Counted from the first letter of the stretch, positions 9,366 through 18,999 are shown. The stretch is DNA of 64,000 nt from Deinococcus aquatilis DSM 23025 (GCF_000378445.1 NZ_KB899697.1:112451-176450), one strand, 5' to 3'. The notes: generated by a model from the letters alone, not told the origin. A program made the numbers and translations.

Positions 9366-9464
9366 AAACAGCCTCCAGAACAGGGATTGACCAAAACACG
9401 CGGTCGGGCAGAAGAGTTAGACAGGGCGAAGTACAGGGATTGTGGAATTAAGCCCCTACAGAGT

Positions 9465-9543
9465 AATACCACTTGCTATCCACTTGCAAGCCCCTGACAG
9501 AATTGGGGCGAGTGGTTGCATGGAAGTGTGAAAGTGGTATGGT
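9465..9543. promoter_or_regulatory. Divergent promoter region with mirrored GntR operator arms
   Basis: ATACCACTT (9466-9474) and AAGTGGTAT (9532-9540) are exact reverse complements, 57 bp apart. On the plus strand the right arm runs into TATGGT (9538-9543), the -10 box lying 7 nt before the gntR ATG, with TTGCAT 16 bp upstream. On the minus strand the left arm runs in the same way into TATTAC, with TTGCAA 15 bp upstream. Further CCACTTGC/AGTGGTTGC half-sites lie between. Each promoter thus carries the same operator at the same place. Confidence 0.7.
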
Positions 9544-9550
9544 CTGCATT

Positions 9551-10447
9551 ATGACCGATGCACTGCCCTGGGTGATTCCGCTGGATGCGGAAAGTGCCAC
9601 GCCTGTGTATGTGCAGGTGGCGCAGGGGCTGGAGCAGGGAATCGGTGCCGGAGCCATCAGTCGGGGCAGCGCCCTCCCTGCCGAGCGCGAATTGGCGCAC
9701 AAACTCGGTGTTTCACGGGTGACGGTGCGGCAGGCGTTGGCCCTCCTGGCCGAGCGGGGTCTGTTGGTACGGCGGCACGGCAGCGGCACGTTTGTCAGTG
9801 CCGCAGAGCAGCAGGTCGGCCCGTCAGAACAGCCAGACAGGAGAGAAATCGGCGCAGAATTGGCGGCTGAACGCGACCAATTGGCCTCCCGACCACTGGG
9901 ACTGCTGACAGGTTTCAGTGACGATATCCGCTCCAGAGGGCTGATTCCGGGGGCACAGGTGCTGCGTTTCGAGCGCGGGTATCCCACACCGCAGGAAGCC
10001 ATGACGTTGGCCCTCTCGCCCACCGAGGGCGTGATCCGCCTGCGCCGCCTCAGAACGGCCAGCGGCGAACCTCTGGCGATAGAAGACAGCACGCTCCCCG
10101 CTGCCCTGGCCGGAGACCTGACCTTGGACGCGGTGACGGACGCGAGTCTGTACGCCCTGCTCGCGGCGCGTGGGCTGCGTCCCCACCGGGCCATCCGGCA
10201 TTTGCGGGCCATCAACGCCGATGCAGAGCTGGCCGCGCTGCTGGACATCAAAGTGGGCGCGGCGCTGATCGCTACCGAGCGCGTGTCCTGGACATCGGAA
10301 GGACGCCCCATCGAACATGCCCGCGCCCACTACCGGGGTGACCGATATGACTTTGTCATGGAGTTACAGGGCGGCCAGGAGGAGGCAGGACGTGAACGGA
10401 AGAACCCGGGAAGGAAAGCGCAAGACGTGGAGGAACCGAGACAATGA
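9551..10447 (+). CDS. GntR-family (HutC-type) transcriptional regulator
   Basis: 298 residues. N-terminal winged helix-turn-helix (residues about 12-80; [21 protein letters not shown] pattern) followed by a UTRA ligand-binding domain (about 110-280). This architecture usually senses sugar phosphates or similar small molecules; MurNAc-6-phosphate is a natural candidate here. The ATG at 9551 is chosen because TATGGT ends 7 nt before it, so the transcript is likely leaderless. It overlaps murQ by 4 bp (ATGA) and is probably autoregulated through the operator arm on its own -10. Confidence 0.88.
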   Translation: MTDALPWVIPLDAESATPVYVQVAQGLEQGIGAGAISRGSALPAERELAHKLGVSRVTVRQALALLAERGLLVRRHGSGTFVSAAEQQVGPSEQPDRREIGAELAAERDQLASRPLGLLTGFSDDIRSRGLIPGAQVLRFERGYPTPQEAMTLALSPTEGVIRLRRLRTASGEPLAIEDSTLPAALAGDLTLDAVTDASLYALLAARGLRPHRAIRHLRAINADAELAALLDIKVGAALIATERVSWTSEGRPIEHARAHYRGDRYDFVMELQGGQEEAGRERKNPGRKAQDVEEPRQ

Positions 10448-11412
10448 TGCTTGAGCCGATGGATTCTGTTCTGCCGACCGCCCCCGACCAGGACCCGCGC
10501 CGCACCGAGCGGGTGCATCCCGACCATGCCGACCTTGATCTGCTGGACGCTGCTGCATTGGTGCAGGTGCTGGTGCTGGATCAGCAGGACGCGCTGAATG
10601 CAGTACAGGCCGCTGCCCCAGCGCTGGCACGGGCTGTAGAAGCTGCGCTGGGACGCTTGCAGGCAGGCGGGAGATTGGTGTATGCAGGCGCGGGCACCAG
10701 CGGACGCCTGGGTGTGCTGGACGCCACCGAGCTGACCCCGACCTTCTCCTGGCCGCCAGAGCGGGCCGTACCCCTGATCGCGGGCGGCGAGCGGGCCATT
10801 CGGCAGGCAGTAGAGGGCGCGGAAGACGATGAGGCAGCCGGGGCACTGGACGCGCAGGCCGTGAAGATCGGCCCGCTGGACGTGCTGATCGCGGTGGCTG
10901 CCAGTGGAACCACGCCGTATGCCCTGGGCGCAGTCCGGGCGGCGCGGCAGGCGGGAGCGCTGGCTATCGCGTTGGCGAACAACCCTGGCACGCCGCTGCT
11001 GCACGCCGCCGACTGCCCCATTCTGCTGGACACCGGCCCCGAGGTGATCAGTGGCAGCACGCGCCTGAAGGCCGGAACTGCCCAGAAAATCGCGCTGAAT
11101 ACGCTTTCGAGCGCCCTGATGGTGCGGCTGGGCAAGGTGTACGGCAACCTGATGGTCGATGTGAAATCCACGAATGCCAAGCTGGAAGACCGCGCCGTGC
11201 GTCTGGTGCGCCACGCCACAGGCGCAGACGAGGCCACTGCCAAAACTGTGCTGAACAGCGCGGGTGGCAGTGTCAAAACGGCCCTGGTGATGCTGCGCCT
11301 GGGGGTCACGGCAGCGGAGGCCGAAGCCCGGTTGACAGCGGCAGGAGGCCACCCACGGGCCGCGCTGGGGGAAGGAGCGACGGGTGAAACAGGAGGAAAG
11401 CTTGATTCCTGA
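10444..11412 (+). CDS. murQ: N-acetylmuramic acid 6-phosphate etherase
   Basis: 322 residues. MurQ cleaves the lactyl ether of MurNAc-6-phosphate to GlcNAc-6-phosphate and D-lactate in the cytoplasm. The SIS fold is clear: [20 protein letters not shown] near residue 70-95 (GAGTSGRLG is the hallmark), ELTPTF, and [15 protein letters not shown], plus [11 protein letters not shown] in the C-terminal third. It begins ATGATG, overlapping the gntR stop. Together with the kinase at 4350 it gives a complete MurNAc to GlcNAc-6-P route. Confidence 0.95.
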   Translation: MMLEPMDSVLPTAPDQDPRRTERVHPDHADLDLLDAAALVQVLVLDQQDALNAVQAAAPALARAVEAALGRLQAGGRLVYAGAGTSGRLGVLDATELTPTFSWPPERAVPLIAGGERAIRQAVEGAEDDEAAGALDAQAVKIGPLDVLIAVAASGTTPYALGAVRAARQAGALAIALANNPGTPLLHAADCPILLDTGPEVISGSTRLKAGTAQKIALNTLSSALMVRLGKVYGNLMVDVKSTNAKLEDRAVRLVRHATGADEATAKTVLNSAGGSVKTALVMLRLGVTAAEAEARLTAAGGHPRAALGEGATGETGGKLDS

Positions 11413-12400
11413 GGCGACCCGCGCCCTGTTGGAGCGGGCGGTCGGCAGCGGCGGCATTCCCGGAGCCGCGCTGGGCATCGTCTGGGCCACCGGACAGCGC
11501 GACACGCTGATGCTGGGGCACGCACAACTTCAGCCCGAAGCTGTACCCCTGCAACCCAGTTTCTGGTGGGATCTGGCAAGCCTGATCAAGCCCCTCTTTA
11601 CGGCGCAGGCGGTGTTGCGGGCCACCGAAGCGGGCCGCCTCGATCTGGATGACCCCCTGTCGGCCCACCTGCCTGACCTTGCCTGGATGCAGACCACCAC
11701 GCTGAAGGAGCGCACGCTCAGGCAACTGCTGACCCACACGGCAGGCCTGCCCGCATGGTCGCCGCTGTACACCTGGGGCACCGCCGCCACCATCCGCGCC
11801 CGCGTCTTGCAGGAACCCTGGTCGATGGCCGAACCGGGATCAGTGGTGTATTCCGACCTGGGGTATATCCTGCTGGGGCGCGTGCTGGAGCGGGTGTACG
11901 GGCAACTCCTTGCCGATTTTGTACTGGATGACGGCCTGACCTTTGGCCCCGACCCGGCCCACAGCGTCGCCACCGAACATTGCCTGTGGCGAGAACGGCT
12001 GCTGCGCGGCGAGACACACGACGAGAATGCTGCCGCACTGGGCGGAGTTTCGGGCCACGCGGGGCTGTTCGGCACACTGGAAGGTGTGCTGGCGCAGGCC
12101 GAAGCCCTGTTGCGTGGTGGCTGGCTCTCCCCTGCCGCGCAGGCCCTGGCCGCACAACCCCACGCGGAGGGCCGCACGCTGGCCTTTGTGCAGGCCCAAC
12201 CCGGCTGGAGCGGCGGCAGCCTGTGCAGCCCGCAGGCGTTCGGGCACACCGGATTTACTGGCACGGGATTTTGGGTAGACCCGGTGCAAGGCGTGGCATG
12301 GGTGCTCCTAACCAACCGTGTTCACCCCACCCGGCACTCCGGTTTCGATATTCAGGGTTTGCGGCGGGCAGTGGGGAATACGGTGCTGGCCGCGCTTTAG
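11402..12400 (+). CDS. AmiE-like serine hydrolase of the beta-lactamase fold
   Basis: 332 residues. Catalytic motifs of the class C beta-lactamase/esterase family: SLIK (nucleophile Ser60), YSD (Tyr150) and HTG (283-285), in the order expected. No signal peptide is seen, so it is probably cytoplasmic. In Bacillus the murQ operon contains AmiE, a member of this fold that releases peptides from MurNAc; position here right after murQ suggests the same job. The TTG at 11402 is preferred because GGAGG lies 6 nt upstream; a GTG at 11384 is the alternative. It overlaps the murQ end. Confidence 0.8.
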   Translation: MIPEATRALLERAVGSGGIPGAALGIVWATGQRDTLMLGHAQLQPEAVPLQPSFWWDLASLIKPLFTAQAVLRATEAGRLDLDDPLSAHLPDLAWMQTTTLKERTLRQLLTHTAGLPAWSPLYTWGTAATIRARVLQEPWSMAEPGSVVYSDLGYILLGRVLERVYGQLLADFVLDDGLTFGPDPAHSVATEHCLWRERLLRGETHDENAAALGGVSGHAGLFGTLEGVLAQAEALLRGGWLSPAAQALAAQPHAEGRTLAFVQAQPGWSGGSLCSPQAFGHTGFTGTGFWVDPVQGVAWVLLTNRVHPTRHSGFDIQGLRRAVGNTVLAAL

Positions 12401-12450
12401 AGACAAAAACTCTGAGATTGGCAGTTTATTTCACCCTCACCACAACAAAA

Positions 12451-12483
12451 AACCGGGCCACCCCACTTGGGAGCGGCCCGGTT
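12451..12483 (-). terminator. Intrinsic terminator of the HU gene
   Basis: Arms AACCGGGCC (12451-12459) and GGCCCGGTT (12475-12483). On the minus strand the stem is followed by TTTTTTG, so it ends HU transcription; it may also stop the murQ arm. Confidence 0.85.
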
Positions 12484-12499
12484 CTAATCTCTAAGAGTC

Positions 12500-12883
12500 T
12501 TAGAGGTTGCCCTTCAGGGTGCTGGCGACCTTGAAGGCCACTTTCTTGCCTGCGGGGATCTGGATTTTCTCGCTGGTGCCGGGGCGCACGCCGGTACGGG
12601 CGGCGGTGGCCTTGACGCTCAGCGTGCCCAGACCGGGCAGGCCGACGCTCTTGCCGCTCTTGACGGCGGTCACGATAACGTCGAGCATGGCGCTGACGGC
12701 TTCTTCGCTCTGCTTCTTGGTCAGGCCGGTCTTGTCAGCGATCTGCTCGACAAGCTGGGTCTTGGCGACCTTGTTGCTTTCAGCGGGGGCAGCCACAGCA
12801 GCAGCCTTGGCGGGGGCCTTCGCAGCTTTGGGGGCGGCGGCAGCGGGTTTCTTGGCGGGGGCCTTCGTCGACTTTTTCGTCAT
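12500..12883 (-). CDS. hup: HU-like nucleoid protein with Lys/Ala/Pro-rich N-terminal tail
   Basis: 127 residues. Residues 1-about 37 are a tail of Lys, Ala and Pro ([14 protein letters not shown]), followed by the HU/IHF domain: [22 protein letters not shown] and [18 protein letters not shown] (the beta arm that contacts DNA). Deinococcus HU proteins carry such tails. Dimers bend and compact DNA. The ATG at 12883 is chosen; another at 12895 adds four residues. It is transcribed alone and ends at the 12451 terminator. Confidence 0.92.
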   Translation of the reverse strand: MTKKSTKAPAKKPAAAAPKAAKAPAKAAAVAAPAESNKVAKTQLVEQIADKTGLTKKQSEEAVSAMLDVIVTAVKSGKSVGLPGLGTLSVKATAARTGVRPGTSEKIQIPAGKKVAFKVASTLKGNL

Positions 12884-12895
12884 GGTGAGCAGCAT

Positions 12896-13185
12896 GACAT
12901 ATGAATTGTGCGCTGTGAAGGGGGGGGCAGACCATAGACGCCCTCTGACACGTCCTTAGAAAAAACCAAAAAATAAAAAATGCGTCTGGGACGCCATTTT
13001 CGGCAATCAGGCGTCTTTTCTTGAGCGAGGCTAAAGAATGCCGTTCTGGTGGGCTTTCCCACTGTTTTGCCCAAGTGTTAAGGCCGGAGGACGGACAGCG
13101 GCGTTCTTGCCCCGACTTTGCACCGTATGTTCGGCAGGCAAAGTGATGGAACCAAAACGATACAGATGGTTTAGCCACTTGACCA
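12896..13185. other. Intergenic control region between HU and the APC transporter
   Basis: No gene is seen. It holds an uninterrupted run of eight G (12920-12927), A-tracts at 12960-12980 that may curve the DNA or act as an UP element for HU, and a hairpin GACGCC (12990-12995)/GGCGTC (13010-13015) followed by TTTT on the plus strand. No convincing -35/-10 pair could be fixed for either gene, though TCTATGGT on the minus strand (about 12932-12939) may be the HU -10. Confidence 0.4.
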
Positions 13186-15435
13186 ATGCAACCTGGCCGG
13201 TTGACCCCTAAGCTGATGGGCGTGCCGGATTCTGCCCCGCCCCCCCCACTCCGTAATGCCCCGCCATCCGCAAGCCCGTTTCGGCGCTGGTTTCTGGATA
13301 CTGGACAACCTGAAAAAGAAGGCTTCTACGAGGAAGAAGGTGCGGCCAAGGCCCAGGAACACACCCACCCCTGGTGGAAAGTCATGTGCTTGACCGGTGT
13401 GGACTACTTTTCCACACTGGGCTACCAACCGGGAATCGCGGCGCTGGCGGCGGGCGCACTCAGCCCCATTGCCACGCTGGTGCTGGTGCTGGTCACGCTG
13501 TTTGGTGCGCTGCCCATGTACCGCCGGGTGGCCGCCGAAAGTCCGCACGGTGACGGCAGCATTTCGATGCTGGAGCGCCTGCTGGCCTACTGGCCCAGCA
13601 AACTCCTGGTCCTGGCGCTGATCGGTTTCGTGGCGACCGGATTTGTCATCACCATTACGCTGTCGGCGGCAGACGGCGCGGCCCACCTGATCGAGAACCC
13701 ATTCTTGAAAACGGCGCTGGAGGGCACGCAAGTTCCGGTGACTCTCACCCTGATCGCCCTGCTGGGCGCAGTTTTTCTGAAGGGATTCAAGGAAGCCATC
13801 GGCATCGCGGTGGGCATCGTGATCCTGTATATCGGCCTCAGTGCAGTGGTGATCGGACGCGGCCTGCTGGACGTGGTGGCCGCGCCGCAGGTGATCGGAG
13901 ACTGGTGGAAGGCACTGACCACGACCTACCTGTCGCCACTGGCACTGATCGGCGCGGCCCTACTGGTCTTTCCTCGCCTGGCCCTTGGACTCAGCGGTTT
14001 TGAAACGGGCGTGGTCGTGATGCCCCTGATTCGGGGTGGCGCGGGCGATACCGAAGCCAAGCCCACGGGCCGCATTCGCAACGCCCAAACCCTGCTGACC
14101 ACCGCCGCCCTGATCATGAGCGTCATGCTGATCGGCTCGGCCCTGGTGACAACTTTCCTGATTCCGCGTGCCCAGTTCTGGCCCGCCATCACAGTCACGC
14201 GCAACGTGAACGCCGCCGACCTGAACGCAGGCCGCGCCGTCTTCAACATGCCGCTGGACGACAGCGCCGATCCCAATGAGGTGGCCTCCCTGTCTCTGGT
14301 GGCCGGAAAGACCGGAACCTACCGAATTGATGCACGGACCGTGGGCGGTGTGGTGCCTCTGACCATCACTGTGAAACCCACCGCCGCCCCCGGCAGCGAG
14401 CAGGTCACGGTGGTCAAGGCTGCCGGGGAAGCCAACGGACGGGCACTGGCGTATCTGGCCCACAAGCGCCTGGGCGAGGGCTTCGGCACGCTATACGACA
14501 TTTCCACCATATTGATCCTGTGGTTCGCGGGGGCAAGCGCGATGGCAGGTCTGCTGAACATCGTGCCCCGCTACCTGCCCCGCTACGGCATGGCCCCCGA
14601 CTGGGCACGTGCCACACGTCCTTTGGCAGTCTTGTTTACCCTGATCAGCGCCCTGGTCACCATTCTGTTCAAGGCCAACGTAGACGCGCAGGCGGGCGCT
14701 TACGCCACTGGCGTACTGGCCCTGATGACCTCGGCGGCCATCGCAGTGTTCCTGACCGAACTGCGCCGGGGTCACCGCTTGCCTGCCCTGGCCTTTGCGC
14801 TCGTCAGCGTGCTGTTCGTCTATACCAGCGCCGTGACCGTGATCAGCCGCCCGGAAGGTTTGTATATCGCGCTGATGTTCATCGGGGCCATTCTGGTGTT
14901 CAGCATTGCCAGCCGGGTCAGCCGCAGCACCGAACTCCGGGCCAAGTCCATTACTCTGGACGAGTCTGCACGCCTGATCATGTGCAGCACCAAGGGTCGG
15001 CCCCTGCGCCTGATCGCCAACGCGCTGGACGCCGGAGACACGGACGAATACCGTGAAAAAGAACTGGAGGTTCGCGCCGATACGCACCTGCCGGGGCGCG
15101 ATACGGCCACCTTTCTGGAAGTGCAGATTCGGGATGCCAGTTCCTTCAGCGACGATCTCCAGGTCACAGGACACCATGTCGGCCCCTACCAGATCCTGCG
15201 CCTCAAAGGAGCCAGCAGCGTGCCCAACGCCATCGCCGCCTTCTTGCTGTATGTGCGAGACGAAACGGGCGTGCCGCCCCATGTGTACTTTGAGTGGGAC
15301 GAGGACAGTCCGGTACGCAACGCCCTGCGCTTCCTGATTGCTGGAGAAGGCGACATTCCGCCCCTGACCCACGAGATTTTGCGGCAGGCCGAACCCGAGC
15401 GCAAACGCCGCCCGGTGGTCCACGCAGGAGGATAA
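13186..15435 (+). CDS. APC-family amino-acid transporter-like membrane protein
   Basis: About 749 residues; ATG at 13216 is an equally possible start. About twelve membrane helices, beginning [19 protein letters not shown], a hallmark of the APC-superfamily branch with a large C-terminal soluble domain. A soluble insert (about residues 335-425) between helices and a C-terminal domain of about 180 residues are visible. Substrate unknown. The N-terminal coding part contains a run of eight C (13240-13247) encoding prolines. A very strong hairpin (15460-15513) follows. Confidence 0.8.
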   Translation: MQPGRLTPKLMGVPDSAPPPPLRNAPPSASPFRRWFLDTGQPEKEGFYEEEGAAKAQEHTHPWWKVMCLTGVDYFSTLGYQPGIAALAAGALSPIATLVLVLVTLFGALPMYRRVAAESPHGDGSISMLERLLAYWPSKLLVLALIGFVATGFVITITLSAADGAAHLIENPFLKTALEGTQVPVTLTLIALLGAVFLKGFKEAIGIAVGIVILYIGLSAVVIGRGLLDVVAAPQVIGDWWKALTTTYLSPLALIGAALLVFPRLALGLSGFETGVVVMPLIRGGAGDTEAKPTGRIRNAQTLLTTAALIMSVMLIGSALVTTFLIPRAQFWPAITVTRNVNAADLNAGRAVFNMPLDDSADPNEVASLSLVAGKTGTYRIDARTVGGVVPLTITVKPTAAPGSEQVTVVKAAGEANGRALAYLAHKRLGEGFGTLYDISTILILWFAGASAMAGLLNIVPRYLPRYGMAPDWARATRPLAVLFTLISALVTILFKANVDAQAGAYATGVLALMTSAAIAVFLTELRRGHRLPALAFALVSVLFVYTSAVTVISRPEGLYIALMFIGAILVFSIASRVSRSTELRAKSITLDESARLIMCSTKGRPLRLIANALDAGDTDEYREKELEVRADTHLPGRDTATFLEVQIRDASSFSDDLQVTGHHVGPYQILRLKGASSVPNAIAAFLLYVRDETGVPPHVYFEWDEDSPVRNALRFLIAGEGDIPPLTHEILRQAEPERKRRPVVHAGG

Positions 15436-15459
15436 TCAGCGTCAGCACACGGGAATCAG

Positions 15460-15513
15460 CACAGTGAGGAGGAGGGGAAACCACAAGAAGGGTTTCCCCT
15501 CCTCCTCACTGTG
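15460..15513. terminator. 23-bp perfect inverted repeat downstream of the transporter
   Basis: Arms 15460-15482 and 15491-15513 are perfectly complementary over 23 bp with an 8-nt loop. One arm is nearly all purine (GTGAGGAGGAGGGGAAACC). No T run follows on either strand, so it is not a classical intrinsic terminator, although it will block or protect the 3' end of the message. Confidence 0.75.
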
Positions 15514-15543
15514 CCACCCAGCCTTTTGAGGCAAACTGGCTCC

Positions 15544-16158
15544 ATGAAGCTGCGAACCCTGATTCGTCTGACAGGGCTGGTCGAATCGGCCACCCGAACT
15601 CCTGAACACGCCACACCGGAAACGGGCGGCGTGCGTGGTGCGGCGCGGCGCGTGGCCGACGTGATGCGGCAAGATGGCCGGGTGCAGGGCGCGGCAGAAG
15701 GAGTGCTGGGGCGCGTGCGGGAAGCCCGAGCCTCGGTGAAGGAGCGGGCCGACTCGCGGCTGGAACAACTGATTTTCGAGCGCCGGGGCAACGTGGTGCC
15801 GGACGATGTGGCCGACCTGCTGGCCCGCCGCCGCCAGGAGCGCGAGGCCGAAGCCGCCCGCCTGCGTGCCCGCCAGGTGTTGCTGGATACGGCAGAAAAC
15901 CCGGTGCAGCGCCAGATTCTGACGTTGGTAGCCCAGACCACAGCGTGGGCAGGCGGCAAAACGCCTGAGCCTCTGCGTTACACGCAACTCCTAGACCGCC
16001 TCGCGCCCAGTGGCAAGGCCGACGCCGAAATGCCCGTTCACCGCGCCCTGTGGACCTTGGCCGAACGCCGCGTGCTGGCCGTTTCGCCACACGGGGAAGT
16101 TACGGCTACTTTGCCCGAGATGGGAAGGCAACTGGCAAAAGCTTCGGCTCAGCACTAA
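15544..16158 (+). CDS. Hypothetical protein, charged and helical
   Basis: 204 residues. I do not recognise a family. The first 110 residues are rich in Arg, Glu and Ala and likely alpha-helical or coiled (GRVREARASVKERADSRLEQ; ADLLARRRQEREAEAARLRA). The C-terminal 70 residues look like a winged-helix fold (LDRLAP...VHRALWTLAERRVLAVSPHGEV). No signal peptide. ATG at 15544 chosen; a CAAACT box ends 6 nt before it, a poor match to the leaderless -10. Confidence 0.7.
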   Translation: MKLRTLIRLTGLVESATRTPEHATPETGGVRGAARRVADVMRQDGRVQGAAEGVLGRVREARASVKERADSRLEQLIFERRGNVVPDDVADLLARRRQEREAEAARLRARQVLLDTAENPVQRQILTLVAQTTAWAGGKTPEPLRYTQLLDRLAPSGKADAEMPVHRALWTLAERRVLAVSPHGEVTATLPEMGRQLAKASAQH

Positions 16159-16187
16159 CCCTTCACAGTCTTTTACAGCACGCTCTT

Positions 16188-17027
16188 TTACAACCCGCTC
16201 CCCTCTTTTTTGCGTGCCAGTGCATAAGGAATGAGGTGGGGGCGGCCTGTATCCGGGTCAGGCAGGATGTGGGCCTTGAGGCCGAACACATCGCGCAGGA
16301 GGTCGGGGGTCATCAGGGTGGCGGGGTCGCCCTGTGCGTACACGCGCCCGCCCTCCACGGCAACAAGCTCGTCGCTGTAGCGCACCGCCTGATTGAGATC
16401 GTGCAGCACCATCACGATGGTCTTGCCCTGTTCGCGGTTGAGGCGCTGAACGATGTGCAGCACCTCCAACTGATGGCTGAGGTCAAGGTAGGTGGTGGGT
16501 TCGTCCAGTAACAGCACGGGCGTGTCCTGAGCGAGGCTCATGGCGATCCAGGCCCTCTGCCGCTGCCCACCGCTGAGGGCGTCGAGCGGGCGGGAGGCGA
16601 AGGCCGTCATGCCCGTCTGAGCCAGTGCCCAGCCCACCCGTTCGCGGTCATGGTCGGTGCGTGCGCCCAGCAGACCCTGATGGGGATGGCGGCCAAACCA
16701 CGCCAGTTGCTCCACGGTCAGGCCCTCGGGGGCCACCGGGCCTTGCGGCAAGATCGACAGTTTGCGGGCCACCTCGCGGGCGGGAAGGCGGTGCAGGTCG
16801 CCGCCGTCCAGCAGCACCTGGCCGCCCTGCGGAGACAGCAGGCGCGAGAGGGCACGCAGCAGGGTGCTTTTGCCGCAGCCGTTGGCCCCGATCAGAGAGG
16901 TGATGCGCCCGCCCGCCACGCTGAGATTCAGGTCGTCGATGACGGTGCGTGTGCCGTATTGCAGGGTCAGGCCTTGGGTGGACAGGGACGGAGTTGGGGT
17001 CATGGGGTTCTTCTCATCGTGGGTCAT
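16188..17027 (-). CDS. Iron-siderophore ABC transporter ATP-binding protein
   Basis: 279 residues, FecE/FepC type. Walker A GANGCGKST (about residues 43-51), signature LSGGQRQRAWIAMSLAQ, Walker B VLLLDEPTTYLDL with the T-Y-L-D form typical of iron-siderophore systems, and the switch H in VLHDLN. The ATG at 17027 overlaps the permease stop (ATGA), so translation is coupled. Energises uptake through the two FecCD permeases upstream. Last gene of the operon. Confidence 0.92.
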   Translation of the reverse strand: MTHDEKNPMTPTPSLSTQGLTLQYGTRTVIDDLNLSVAGGRITSLIGANGCGKSTLLRALSRLLSPQGGQVLLDGGDLHRLPAREVARKLSILPQGPVAPEGLTVEQLAWFGRHPHQGLLGARTDHDRERVGWALAQTGMTAFASRPLDALSGGQRQRAWIAMSLAQDTPVLLLDEPTTYLDLSHQLEVLHIVQRLNREQGKTIVMVLHDLNQAVRYSDELVAVEGGRVYAQGDPATLMTPDLLRDVFGLKAHILPDPDTGRPHLIPYALARKKEGSGL

Positions 17028-18055
17028 CCGGTGCGGGCGGCGCGGCGCAGCAAGTACAGGAAGTAGGGTGCGCCCAGCAGGGTGGTGATCACTCCGGCGG
17101 GCAGTTCGAGGGGCGGCAGGGCGGCGCGGCCCAGAGTATCGGCCAGCAGCACCAGCAGCGCTCCGATGAGGGCACTGACGGGCAGTAGGCGCAGATGCAA
17201 CCCACCCGCCAGCATCCGGGCCAGATGCGGGGCCAGCAACCCCACAAAGCCCAGAATGCCGCACGCGCTGACCGCCGCCGCCGCCAAGCCCACCGCCAAC
17301 GCCAGGGTGCCGTAACGGGCCAGTGGAACCCGTGTGCCCAGCGCCGCAGCCGTCTCTTCTCCGAGCGACAGGACATCCAGCCGCCGCGCCGTCAGCAGAG
17401 TGACCGGAAGCAGGGCCAGCGCCCAGGGCCACAGCCGCGCCAGCCGCGACCAATCCGCACCGTACACCGTGCCCGTCAGGAACGAGAGGGCCGCGCCGAT
17501 GCCGTCCGGGGCACGCACCAGCAGGAGTTGCTGAAAAGCTCCCAGCGAGGCCGCCACCGCCACGCCCAGCAGGGCCAGCCGCACCGGGGGCAGGCGCGAA
17601 CCATCGCGGGCCAGTGCCAGCACCAGCAAAAAGGCCGCCCACGCGCCAGCAAAAGCTCCCCAGGGGATGCTCCACCCGGGGGCGTTGGGCACGGCCAACA
17701 ACAGCGCCGTGACCGCCACACCCGCGCCCGCACCCACACCCAGCAGGTCAGGACTTGCCAGCGGATTGCGGACCACAGCCTGCATGATGCTGCCGCTGAC
17801 CGCGAACATGGCCCCGCCCAGAAGGGCTACCAGCACGCGGGGAAGGCGCAATTCCAGCACCAGTTGGCGGGTCAGGTCGGTGTCGGGGCCAGTGCCGCCC
17901 GTGAGGGCCGACCAGAGTTGCGCGGGCGGTGTGGCCACCGCGCCCAGCCCTAGAGCCAGAAATGCGAGGCCCAGCAGCAGCGCCAGCAGACCCAGCGGCA
18001 AGGCCCACACACGCACGCCCGAACGGCCAGAGCGGGGCCACACGCCTGCACTCAT
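17024..18055 (-). CDS. FecCD-family iron-siderophore permease (second copy)
   Basis: 343 residues with about nine or ten membrane helices. Family motifs VSGSIMQAVVRNPLASPDLLGVG and GFVGLLAPHLARMLAG are clear. The ATG at 18055 overlaps the stop of the binding-protein gene by ATGA. Probably forms a heterodimer with the permease at 19061-20071. Confidence 0.92.
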   Translation of the reverse strand: MSAGVWPRSGRSGVRVWALPLGLLALLLGLAFLALGLGAVATPPAQLWSALTGGTGPDTDLTRQLVLELRLPRVLVALLGGAMFAVSGSIMQAVVRNPLASPDLLGVGAGAGVAVTALLLAVPNAPGWSIPWGAFAGAWAAFLLVLALARDGSRLPPVRLALLGVAVAASLGAFQQLLLVRAPDGIGAALSFLTGTVYGADWSRLARLWPWALALLPVTLLTARRLDVLSLGEETAAALGTRVPLARYGTLALAVGLAAAAVSACGILGFVGLLAPHLARMLAGGLHLRLLPVSALIGALLVLLADTLGRAALPPLELPAGVITTLLGAPYFLYLLRRAARTG

Positions 18056-18999
18056 TGCCGGGGCAAGAAGGCTTTGGGCGGAGCCTTGTCTGCCAGCAGG
18101 CCGCTGGAAATCATCTGGGCAAAGATGCTCTTGAGGGCAATCGGCCCCCGCGAACGCGTCCACAGGTCGCGGTCAAATTCGTAGACCCGGCCCCGCTGCA
18201 CCGCGCTCAGCTTTTGCCACAGCGGGTTTTTGGCCCACTGGATGCTCAGCGGCGTTTCGTCGGCCCCGGTAAACAGCACCAGCGTGCCGGGATTCAGAGC
18301 CACTAGACCTTCCAGACTCAGCTCGTATTGCGTGGTCGTGCCCTTGGGGGCCACCAGATTTTTGCGCCCCAATTTGCTGATCAGACTGCCGATAAAAGAA
18401 TCGGTGCTGTGCACGGTGAATGCGCCGGGAGTGACCACGGCGGCCACCAGACCGGGCGCGTTCTTTTTGGTAAACGCCTGAGCTTTGGACACCAGACTGG
18501 CCTGATCGGCCAGCAGTTGGCGGGCACGCGCCTCACGCCCCGTCAGTTGCCCGATGGCGAGGATCTGGCGCAGCACATCGTCGTAACTGCCGCGCCGATT
18601 TTCAAAGCCTGCGGTGGGCGCGATCCGGGCCAGATTGGGCAGCAGGGCTTTATGAACAAAGGTATCGGCCAGAATCAGGTCGGGCTTCAGGCCCAGCATG
18701 ACTTCCAGATTGGGCTGAGCGCGGGAGCCGACCTCGCGCACATCGCGCACACGGGGCTTCAGGTAATCGGGTGCGCCCCGGTCTCCGCCCTGCGTGCCGA
18801 TGGCCGCGCCGACGGCCTTGATTCCCAAGGCTTCCAGCGTATCCAGATACGAATATTCCAGCGCCACCACGCGGCGGGCGGGTTGCGGCAGGGTCAGCGG
18901 GCCGTTGTCGGTCTGGATGCTGACGGGGGCGGCGTGGGCGGGGGCCAGCACGGAGAGGGCGAGGGCGAGCAGGGCGGTTTTTTTGGGGAGGTTGGTCAT
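18052..18999 (-). CDS. Iron-siderophore ABC transporter substrate-binding protein
   Basis: 315 residues. Sec signal peptide (TALLALALSVLAPAHA), then the FecB/FhuD-like clamshell with ARRVVALEYSYLDTLEALGI near the start and LKPDLILADTF in the N-lobe. Captures a ferric siderophore outside the cytoplasmic membrane and delivers it to the FecCD pair. AAGGA lies 5 nt before the ATG. No lipobox is visible. Confidence 0.9.
   Translation of the reverse strand: MTNLPKKTALLALALSVLAPAHAAPVSIQTDNGPLTLPQPARRVVALEYSYLDTLEALGIKAVGAAIGTQGGDRGAPDYLKPRVRDVREVGSRAQPNLEVMLGLKPDLILADTFVHKALLPNLARIAPTAGFENRRGSYDDVLRQILAIGQLTGREARARQLLADQASLVSKAQAFTKKNAPGLVAAVVTPGAFTVHSTDSFIGSLISKLGRKNLVAPKGTTTQYELSLEGLVALNPGTLVLFTGADETPLSIQWAKNPLWQKLSAVQRGRVYEFDRDLWTRSRGPIALKSIFAQMISSGLLADKAPPKAFLPRQ

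Noticed and set aside
7533..9497. Long open frame (654 codons) on the plus strand
   Set aside because: It is the antisense of the clear substrate-binding protein gene, His/Val/Gly-rich without domain patterns; high GC keeps such frames open.
12500..12883. Histone-H1-like protein because of the Lys/Ala/Pro tail
   Set aside because: The C-terminal 90 residues are a regular HU domain.
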